Of a DNA stretch of 64,000 bases, positions 18,887-25,893 are shown one piece after another (positions within the stretch are counted from its first letter, which is position 1; each line of letters opens with the position of its first letter). A program made the position numbers and the translations under genes. Below the pieces are notes generated by a model. It saw only the letters and a program-made list of their open reading frames with translations. It was not told the DNA's origin and did not search any database. Source of the stretch: Tetramitus jugosus (Eukaryota > Heterolobosea > Eutetramitea > Acrasida > Vahlkampfiidae); assembly GCA_937625935.1 (NCBI GenBank), contig OW569357.1, forward strand, positions 62,001 to 126,000. Direction: 5' to 3'.

Positions 18887-19906
18887 ATGATGGACGACGA
18901 TGACCACTTTTTCGACGATGATATTAAACCAACTGCCTCACACCTTGCAGCAGCATCATCCTCTTCTACTACTCTCTCATCATCCATAGGACTCAACAAT
19001 ACAAGTACTACTTCTGCTACAGCTGCTACTTCTGCTACTACGAATGCAAGTGGCAATCAACAACAACTCATTGAACAAATACAGAAACGAATCATTGATA
19101 TCTGTCATAAATTCCCTGGAGGTGTATCCGATGCCGAACTCAAAGAAGAATTTCGTGGCTTGAGAAACGATTCGATTCGCGTGCAAGCTCTCAATCAATT
19201 GTTGAGTCATCGAAGACTACGGTTGTACACGGAAGGCAACACACTCATTTATAAGGAGGTGAGTCAGGAAGAAGCAGCCAAATTTCATGGATTGACACCA
19301 GATGATATCACAGTCTATCAAATTATTGAAAAGGGTGAGAATAAGGGCGTATGGACAAAGGACATCAAATTCCGCAGTAAGCTCCAACCGAAACAAATTA
19401 ATAATGCGCTCAAGAAGCTCAAGGCCAAAAATTTGATCAAACCAGTGAGAACCATTCACGGAAAAAACAAAATTGTGTACATGTTGGCCAATATTGAACC
19501 GAGCAGGGAGATTACGGGTGGTGTGTGGTACAGTGGCACAGACTACAATTCAGCATTGATTGAACAGTTGCAAAAGGAGAGCTGCACATTTGTGTACACG
19601 AAAAAGTATGTGACTGCGGATGAAGTGTTGGAGAATATACGGAAGAGTGGATTGTCTGCTGATGTGGATCTGAGAGAGGAGGATATTGTGAGTATTTTGA
19701 ACACGTTAATCTATGATGGTTTGATTGAGCAGACGTATGATGCGAGAGCGCACAAGAATTATTTTAAACCGAGTGGAACGTTGACACCGATGAATGCCTT
19801 CTCGGAGATACCTTGCAGTACGTGTCCAGTGTTTGATCAGTGCACGGATGGAGGTGATATCAATCCAAAGGACTGCCCTTATTTGAAAACTTGGATGGAA
19901 CTATAG
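18887..19906 (+). CDS. POLR3F: RNA polymerase III subunit RPC6 (RPC34/POLR3F)
   Basis: After a 55-residue Ser/Thr/Ala-rich leader (MMDDDDHFFDDDIKP...), this 339-residue protein has the tandem winged-helix domains of RPC34. WH1 contains FPGGVSDAELKEEF and LLSHRRLRLYTEGNTLIYKE, and WH2 contains GVWTKDIKFRSKLQPKQINN and LIKPVRTIHGKNKIVYML. GGVWYSGTDYNSALIEQL is diagnostic. The C-terminus ending IPCSTCPVFDQC...GDINPKDCPYL has the four Cys known to bind a 4Fe-4S cluster in archaeal and eukaryotic RPC34. RPC6 is part of the RPC3-RPC6-RPC7 (RPC82/34/31) subcomplex that helps TFIIIB recruit Pol III and opens promoters for tRNA and 5S RNA genes. Single exon; all key residues present. Confidence 0.96.
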   Translation: MMDDDDHFFDDDIKPTASHLAAASSSSTTLSSSIGLNNTSTTSATAATSATTNASGNQQQLIEQIQKRIIDICHKFPGGVSDAELKEEFRGLRNDSIRVQALNQLLSHRRLRLYTEGNTLIYKEVSQEEAAKFHGLTPDDITVYQIIEKGENKGVWTKDIKFRSKLQPKQINNALKKLKAKNLIKPVRTIHGKNKIVYMLANIEPSREITGGVWYSGTDYNSALIEQLQKESCTFVYTKKYVTADEVLENIRKSGLSADVDLREEDIVSILNTLIYDGLIEQTYDARAHKNYFKPSGTLTPMNAFSEIPCSTCPVFDQCTDGGDINPKDCPYLKTWMEL

Positions 19907-20368
19907 TAGTAGTAAAGCAAACAAGCAGCAAACACAAGAAGTGATAGTCTTTTTTGTTATTTGTGTAGTACAATCCGTGATTATTGAGGTGGTACGACTC
20001 TTACTTGGTTCTCATCAATTCTTGTTTGTGTGTAAACGGGTTGTATGATGGTATCGTAGTTGTCCCACCCTGATTTTGACAAGCGTTGCCCTTCAATCAG
20101 CCAAAAAAATTTACAGAGAAGAAACCCAACCAACTTCAACAGATGGTCCAATCAACTCCATGGAAAGGCCATCAATCCTATTGTGGATAACCCACAGCAC
20201 TTGATGGCACTATTCTTGTCAGAGCACAGGTCGGCTTCCATTTCCTCCGCTTCATCACCAAATTGAAGTGTACGAGTCGAGATTGAAGTCAACTTTGGTC
20301 AACCCAATTTTTGACAAAATAACAAAAAAAGCACAAAACAACAAAGAAAACAAAGTCATAACTAAAAC
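19907..20368. other. Intergenic region upstream of RPS23
   Basis: About 460 nt with A- and T-rich stretches, closing with CATAACTAAAAC before the RPS23 ATG. Two short ORFs lie here but are low in coding character. It holds the 3' end of the RPC6 transcript and the RPS23 promoter. Confidence 0.5.
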
Positions 20369-20920
20369 ATGGGTTCAGGGTATGTTTCACTCTCGACAAT
20401 TTTTTTCCATGAGCGAATTTCCAACCGTCGTCTCAAAACTCTCCCCATGCATGTGAAATGAATATTTACACTTCTTCTCTTCATCAACAATAGAAAGCCA
20501 AAGGGTATTAAATCAGCAAGAAAGCTCCAAACTATCAGAAGAGCATCCAAGTGGGCAGACAAGCAATGGAAGAAGAAGGCTTTGGGTACTGCTTTGAAGG
20601 CAAATCCATTCCAAGGTTCTTCCCATGCTAAGGGTATCGTTCTTGAAAAGATCGGTATTGAAGCTAAGCAACCTAACTCTGCCATTCGTAAGTGTGTCAG
20701 AGTTCAATTGATCAAGAACGGTAAGAAGATTACTGCTTTCGTTCCAAATGACGGTTGCTTGTTGTTCATCGAAGAAAACGACGAAGTTTTGGTTTCTGGT
20801 TTCGGTAGATCCGGTCACGCTGTTGGTGATATTCCGGGCGTCCGTTTCAAGGTTGTCAAGGTTGCTGGTGTCTCCTTGCTCGCTCTTTACACAGAAAAGA
20901 AGGAAAAGCCAAGATCATAA
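20369..20920 (+). CDS. RPS23: 40S ribosomal protein uS12 (RPS23)
   Basis: An 11-nt first exon (20369..20379, M-G-S-G) is joined over a 114-nt intron (20380..20493, donor GTATGT, acceptor CAATAG) to exon 20494..20920, giving 145 aa, the usual length. The body is nearly invariant uS12: [35 protein letters not shown] and [17 protein letters not shown] holds the decoding-loop proline that is hydroxylated in other eukaryotes. The C-terminus EKKEKPRS* is typical. uS12 sits at the decoding centre of the 40S subunit. The codons are unlike the neighbours, with marked preference for GGT, GCT, AAG and TTC, as expected for a very highly expressed gene. An intron directly after the first few codons is common in ribosomal protein genes. 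Confidence 0.97.
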
Positions 20921-21111
20921 ATTTGTTTTATCACTCTAATACTCCACGACAGCAATGAAATTTCACTTTGCTTTATAAAACAGAATATTTTCTTCCTATT
21001 GTTCGGGCCCATATTTTTCGTTTGCATTTTTCACTTTACTGTGAAGCAATTTTCCTTCCTGGTACGCATGAGCAATAAAAAGAAAGCAAGTGTGTCGAAC
21101 GCAATCACTCT

Positions 21112-21774
21112 TTAGTTTATTTTTTGGAATGTAGCATTGTTCTTTGACCACATGCACTTGAGAACCATCTTGAAGGATGACAATTGATGACCAAAGTGCT
21201 TGAGAATCTTGCACTGATCAGGTGTCAGTGTTTCTCCCTTCTTGCACACCACATGTTCATACCGCAAGTGAACCACACCAGCCTTGAGCTCCACTGGCAA
21301 TCCCAATCCAACCAACAACTCTTCCATGGAATGAGGCATCCATTCAATAGGTCCAGCGGGTATGGTGATACTCTCTGTGGCTACACTACCACTCCTAGCA
21401 TAGTCCTTAATCTCATATTTGTTAAAAAAGGAAACAATGTCACTGTGTGCTCTATTGGTGAACATGAGAGCGCATAGACCGGTCAAAAATGGTGAAACCT
21501 TGTGAATATTGTCTGCTGCTTCAGTTGCCTCATCTTCTCCAAGTGCCTTGCTCATCACCTTGTTCTTTGTCATAAAGATTCTAGAGTCAGAGAGTTGACT
21601 TCTAACGTCCTTGACGTGTTGACTACGACAGTTGGCCAAATCAAACACATAGACGTATTGGTATTGATTGACACAGTCACGAATAGAGTCAATGAGCTCT
21701 GATTTTCTGTTGAGGGTCGACTTTTTCTTTGTCTTTGTGAGTGATACTATTTTTTCTCTCTTGCTTTTTGGCAT
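21112..21774 (-). CDS. MRTO4: Ribosome assembly factor MRT4 (MRTO4)
   Basis: The 220-residue protein begins MPKSKREKIVSLTKTKKKS, the standard MRT4 N-terminus, followed by the uL10-like fold: YVYVFDLANCRSQHVKDVR, SRIFMTKNKVMSKALG and KVSPFLTGLCALMFTN. The C-terminal domain (IPAGPIEWMPHSMEELLVGL, LRYEHVVCKKGETLTPDQC) is the MRT4-specific extension. MRT4 is a nuclear paralogue of the P-stalk protein P0 (uL10). It occupies the stalk base of pre-60S particles and is released by the phosphatase Yvh1 before export. Length and motifs are complete and it is a single exon. It converges with RPS23, with about 190 nt between stop codons. Confidence 0.96.
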   Translation of the reverse strand: MPKSKREKIVSLTKTKKKSTLNRKSELIDSIRDCVNQYQYVYVFDLANCRSQHVKDVRSQLSDSRIFMTKNKVMSKALGEDEATEAADNIHKVSPFLTGLCALMFTNRAHSDIVSFFNKYEIKDYARSGSVATESITIPAGPIEWMPHSMEELLVGLGLPVELKAGVVHLRYEHVVCKKGETLTPDQCKILKHFGHQLSSFKMVLKCMWSKNNATFQKIN

Positions 21775-22007
21775 TTTTCTCTGTGTGTTGTTGTTGGTTG
21801 TTGGTTGTTGTTAGTTTCGTTTTTGTCGGTGAAAAAAGCAATGGAGGCGACCTGAACACTGGTGAAAGCTTGTGTTGTGTGAAACTGTGTGTACTGATGG
21901 GGTGTTCAAGAAAAATTTGCAGCATGGTTCAACGAGTCGGAGAAAATTCACACGGCGCAGAAATATATTATAAAATTTGTTCGCAGAGAAGAGAAAAGAA
22001 GAAAAAC

Positions 22008-22964
22008 TTAGTTTATGAGATAATCGAGATTCATTTTGTAATTTTCACTCGTGCCCTTGTTTGTCATATGAGCAGGTGACCTATTATTGACCAACATCTG
22101 TTGATGTTGTTGCTGCTGTTCTTTGGCTGCTGTTGCAACTGCTGGAGATGTATTACTAGCAGAGCTATTATGATCCTGAGCAACTTCTTCATGGTCATTT
22201 CCATCGACTGGGCTCCACTTGTCAATTGCGTACCACATGTTTGATATAGGATCACTCATGGTTGTTGTTTGCCTTGAGTAAGCTGATCCATCATTGACTG
22301 CTGTTGCTGTTGTTGTTGTTCGATTCAAAATTGTTGCTGTTGTTGGTATTGGTTGTTGTTGTTGATCGTGCCTATTTTGACTATTGTTATGGTAGGTATG
22401 GTTAGCTTCGTCAATATTCTTCGACGAGCTATGATGAGTGAGATGTAAAAGTGCTGGATGTGACTGTGCTGTCGAGGATGATGATGATGACAACGAAGAG
22501 GAAGAAGAAGAAGCAGAGCTTGAATTTGTCGTCGTAGTCATCGCTCCAGAGCTAAAATGAGCGCCAAAATATTGCTCAAAATGAAGGGTCGGAGAATTGG
22601 AATCCTGAACAGATTGTAAGCTAATATTTTGGCCGCTAAAGGGGTTTTTGCTTCGTCGGCCTCTCTTTCGTTTCGTTGAGTTCTGTAGTTGAATCATTGG
22701 TTCCTGTTCATATCGCACCACTGTGGGAGATGCAGTGGTCTTGATATTGGTTGTTGCTCTAGAGTAGGGAGATGGAGGTGAATTGGATGGGGAGCGATGA
22801 CGCTGTTGTTGTTTTTTGGGGATGCTATTGGATGATGCATCAGACTGGGTCGGAGAGCTATTGGGGGAGGGCAGAGGAGACATGGGAGAGCTCTTCTTCT
22901 TCTTCTTGAGATTCTTGTTGTTCTTGGTCTCAACTTGTGGTTGGTTGCTATTGTGGTGATGCAT
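22008..22964 (-). CDS. Low-complexity Ser/Gln/Thr-rich protein with AT-hook-like basic motif
   Basis: The 318-residue frame from ATG at 22964 (MHHHNSNQPQVETKNNKNLK) is dominated by Ser, Thr, Asn, Gln and His runs and a KKKKK cluster. Two islands look ordered. STKRKRGRRSKNPFSG is basic and resembles an AT-hook or nuclear localisation signal. SDPISNMWYAIDKWSPVDGN lies near the C-terminus. Many S/T-P sites (SPMSPLPSP, SPSNSPPSPYS) suggest phosphorylation by proline-directed kinases. It is probably a nuclear, largely disordered protein. No family was recognised. An in-frame non-ATG extension to 22991 was ignored. Confidence 0.6.
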   Translation of the reverse strand: MHHHNSNQPQVETKNNKNLKKKKKSSPMSPLPSPNSSPTQSDASSNSIPKKQQQRHRSPSNSPPSPYSRATTNIKTTASPTVVRYEQEPMIQLQNSTKRKRGRRSKNPFSGQNISLQSVQDSNSPTLHFEQYFGAHFSSGAMTTTTNSSSASSSSSSLSSSSSSTAQSHPALLHLTHHSSSKNIDEANHTYHNNSQNRHDQQQQPIPTTATILNRTTTTATAVNDGSAYSRQTTTMSDPISNMWYAIDKWSPVDGNDHEEVAQDHNSSASNTSPAVATAAKEQQQQHQQMLVNNRSPAHMTNKGTSENYKMNLDYLIN

Positions 22965-23510
22965 CTCTGCTCTGTGTGTGTGTGAATGCAATTATTATTC
23001 TTATTATTATTAATAACTGTGTGTGAGTGCCTGGGTGGGGGAGAGGTTGAGGAGTGCGCACGTGAGTGTGTAGTGTCAGTGTGCTGAATGGTGAATGGAA
23101 CGGTTTGGGGAGGTGTGGTGTAGGACGCCTAGGAAGAAAATCAAGACAACATGTGAAACGCGCCCTTAACAACACAGAGCTCAGATGAATTGGTGAAACC
23201 ATTTTTGTATAAAACCTTCCGAATAAAAGAGAACACTTGCTCGTTTCGTCCAACGTTTCATAAGTCGTTAGCAATAGGGACTCCTATTTTGTTCTCGTCA
23301 TTGATAGAAACTTCACAATGACGCATTAGGCGCCCTCTGTCAAGTAGCTTTTTGTCCGTGCTCTCCCGACTAAGGCCGATGACATGAATGGTGTTTTTGA
23401 GCGATGCAAAGCACCATTCATAGTAAAATCGCCGGCGAGAGATATTTTGTTGGGAATAGACCAGCGTCTCGGAGAAAACTCTTTCATTTTTTAAAGCCAA
23501 AAAATAACTC
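22965..23510. other. Divergent promoter region with GT and TTA simple repeats
   Basis: About 545 nt between divergent genes. GTGTGTGTGTG (about 22976-22984) and an ATTATTATTCTTATTATTATTA tract (about 22990-23012) lie near the minus strand gene. An 86-codon minus ORF (23518..23258) overlaps the start of the + strand gene and is not counted as a gene. Confidence 0.5.
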
Positions 23511-24146
23511 ATGACCATAACAGAGAGGGATCAATTTATCGTTTACCTGGAACCGAAATACGTGTTTCGACGATTGATTCACGATTTTATGATTCAGTCC
23601 GCAAAGAGCGCGAGGAATTCGGCTCATGATTATGAAATGGTTCATTGCACATTGACTTCATTCTTTGACATGGAGGATGAGAATGCACCTAGGAGGGATA
23701 TAGGGAGATATATTGGAGCTCTTGAGAAATCTGTCAGGACAGTTCAGATGCAAGAGACCAATAATACGTGTGTTCTGAGCCAGTTTCGATTTGAACAATA
23801 CCCCTATACGATGAAATTTACATTTCAGAGCGAGTGGTTGACTCGTGTGATTGAGTGCTTTACAGAAGAGGTGAATGCTGTTCGTTCCAAAGATAACAGG
23901 ATATCCACGGACAAGACAAAAAAGTTGCACATTTCTTTGGCTTATGGACCCCAGTATCAAAGCAACACAGAGGTGCTCATGAAAATGTATCAAGAGTTGA
24001 TTGCAGACCAGTTAATCTCTTGTCTTTCGAATGAGAATCAAGAGTGGCGCATTGTGATGTATCAGAGTCGAAAGGTTGAGGGCAAACGAACATGGAAGGA
24101 GCTCATTTCATTGGATATTCCGATATATATACACCAGGCAAGTTAA
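23511..24146 (+). CDS. 2H phosphoesterase-like protein
   Basis: This 211-residue single-exon protein has the two signature His motifs of the 2H superfamily: H-C-T (VHCTLTSFF, His45/Thr47) and H-I-S (LHISLAYGP, His140/Ser142), about 95 residues apart. In 2H enzymes (LigT, CPDase, AKAP7, UBASH3/TULA N-domain) these His residues act as acid and base on 2',3'-cyclic phosphates. The SFF after the first motif and AYG after the second are reminiscent of the UBASH3-type branch. No UBA, SH3 or histidine-phosphatase domain is attached. It is probably a cytosolic phosphodiesterase acting on RNA ends or cyclic nucleotides; the substrate is unknown. The stop lies 68 nt from the convergent HIBCH gene. Confidence 0.7.
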   Translation: MTITERDQFIVYLEPKYVFRRLIHDFMIQSAKSARNSAHDYEMVHCTLTSFFDMEDENAPRRDIGRYIGALEKSVRTVQMQETNNTCVLSQFRFEQYPYTMKFTFQSEWLTRVIECFTEEVNAVRSKDNRISTDKTKKLHISLAYGPQYQSNTEVLMKMYQELIADQLISCLSNENQEWRIVMYQSRKVEGKRTWKELISLDIPIYIHQAS

Positions 24147-24214
24147 TCTTGCTTGAAATCAGCGAGAAATGTTTCTCAGACTATCTGTAATCCAATAAAG
24201 TACATTGTAAACAA

Positions 24215-25573
24215 TTAGTGATTGTAGAAATGTAGCTCTGGATCAAGTGGAGCATCAAACAACTCTCTTTGGATTTGAGGAAGAGATACCTGCTTCAATT
24301 CGTTAGGAGACCACTGAGCCACTCTATTTTTCTCAATGAGCACCACTCGTACGCCTTCCTTGAAGTCATGTCTTGATATCATACGTACAGCGAGACGATA
24401 GTCTCTACGGAGAGAGTGATCAATGGAGGAGCCTCTTCTTAGAGATTCAAGCGTTACTTTCAGAGATGTAGGGCATTGCTTGTTCAACACGGCGATAGCT
24501 TGTTGAGCGAAGAGACTCTCTCGACTTTGTTCAATATTCTCCAATACTCTTTCGATTGTGTATTCCGAGAAGAGCTTGTCAATTTCAGTTCTATTACGAG
24601 CCAAGTTACACCCTGATATACAGTCATGATAACCACTCGAATCAACATTGCAGTACTGATCCAATAATTGTTTCAATTGTGAGTCAATACACGTTCCTTG
24701 TTCGATTGTTATGATTTGTTGCTCCAGAGAAGAGAAATTCTTGGTGGTATCGGATTGCAGCACATGAGTAACCAAGTTACAATACTTTGAGTCCCAGGCG
24801 TTCAATCTTAAACCAGTCAGTGCAACATAGCTAGCAACACCAAATGATGGACATACAATAGGAAGAAAGAATGTACTCCCAATATCAGTGAAAAGACCAA
24901 GAACATTCTCGGGCATTGCAAACACGAAACGATTTGCATCAGCTACACGATACTTGCAATAAACAGACACTCCAACACCTCCTCCCATCGTGATACCATT
25001 CAACAATGCAACAATAGGCTTATTGTATCGGAATATCAATCGATTCAGATTGAACTCTGCAGCAAAAAACTCTCTGGCATATGCTTCTCCGCCTTGTAAG
25101 TTCTTCACATCACCTCCTGCACAAAAAACTCCTTCACTGCTTGATCTTAGAAGAATGTGCGATACTTGAGGATCACCACGTGCAGCCAACAAAAGTAACG
25201 TGATTCTCATAATCATGTCGAATGAGAGGGCATTGTAATTCTTTTTGCGGTTGAGTGTAATCACGAGACATGTTGAGTCAGCGGGAAGACAAGATTGAAC
25301 CGTTTCTTGAGGATCTTGCGAGTGATACAACACATTACGACAATAAGTCAGAACATCCTGCGGCAAATCACCATGATTCTCATCCAACAAGGCAAATAGG
25401 GAGGCAAAGCGCTTGATCTTGGAGAGAGTCTGTTGGCTTGGCGCCAAATTTGCTGTAGGGTTGACCGTCAACATTTCTCCGTTATCTTGGGCGAAAGGAA
25501 GGCAATTAAATGATTGTGGAGGAATCAGATGGTTTTTGATCACACGGACCCTTTCTTCCTCTTTTCCTTTCAT
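24215..25573 (-). CDS. HIBCH: 3-hydroxyisobutyryl-CoA hydrolase-like (HIBCH), catalytically intact
   Basis: The 452-residue protein from ATG 25573 belongs to the crotonase superfamily, ECH_2 branch. Landmarks in order are LVITLNRKKNYNALSFDMI, VFCAGGDVKNL (oxyanion loop), ALLNGITMGGGVGVS, and FAMPENVLGLFTDIGSTFFL, which keeps the Glu and Asp that act in human HIBCH. C-terminal CPTSLKVTLE and FKEGVRVVLIEKN are also family hallmarks. HIBCH releases free 3-hydroxyisobutyrate in valine breakdown. The first roughly 110 residues form a poorly conserved N-terminal extension. No clear mitochondrial presequence was identified, and MLTVNPTANLAPSQQTLSK (ATG at 25474) is an alternative start. It could also serve as a related acyl-CoA hydrolase. 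A degenerate paralogue lies at 40465. Confidence 0.88.
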   Translation of the reverse strand: MKGKEEERVRVIKNHLIPPQSFNCLPFAQDNGEMLTVNPTANLAPSQQTLSKIKRFASLFALLDENHGDLPQDVLTYCRNVLYHSQDPQETVQSCLPADSTCLVITLNRKKNYNALSFDMIMRITLLLLAARGDPQVSHILLRSSSEGVFCAGGDVKNLQGGEAYAREFFAAEFNLNRLIFRYNKPIVALLNGITMGGGVGVSVYCKYRVADANRFVFAMPENVLGLFTDIGSTFFLPIVCPSFGVASYVALTGLRLNAWDSKYCNLVTHVLQSDTTKNFSSLEQQIITIEQGTCIDSQLKQLLDQYCNVDSSGYHDCISGCNLARNRTEIDKLFSEYTIERVLENIEQSRESLFAQQAIAVLNKQCPTSLKVTLESLRRGSSIDHSLRRDYRLAVRMISRHDFKEGVRVVLIEKNRVAQWSPNELKQVSLPQIQRELFDAPLDPELHFYNH

Positions 25574-25893
25574 CCTTTGATTCTTTTTTGTGCGTGACAA
25601 AAAACTTGGTTGTGGGTTTTCGGTGATTGAGAACTAATGAATGTTACACCTCCATCAACTCAAAGGATTCAACACAACAAACTAGCAAAGGATTGCATTT
25701 GGTCATCTCCAATGTCAAGGAATCCGGGGAGAAATTTGAGGGAGAAAAGCGAAATTACGCCCGATTCCAAAAAAAGTTCAAAACTGGCGAGATCTTTGTT
25801 CTGAGAATACACCTCAATTCTCTCACATCCTATGTAAATCGAGAAGAGCGAACAAAACAACGTTGTTTCTGTTCAAACACAATCAAGTCTTTG
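25574..25893. other. Divergent promoter region
   Basis: About 320 nt between the HIBCH-type start and the next + strand ATG at 25894. The + strand reading frame is open through most of it (from 25627) but has no ATG before 25894. Confidence 0.45.

Noticed and set aside
23258-23518. 86-codon minus strand ORF overlapping the start of the 2H phosphoesterase-like gene
   Set aside because: It overlaps the opposite start codon, has no recognisable motif and lies in a promoter region; normal-looking composition alone is not enough.
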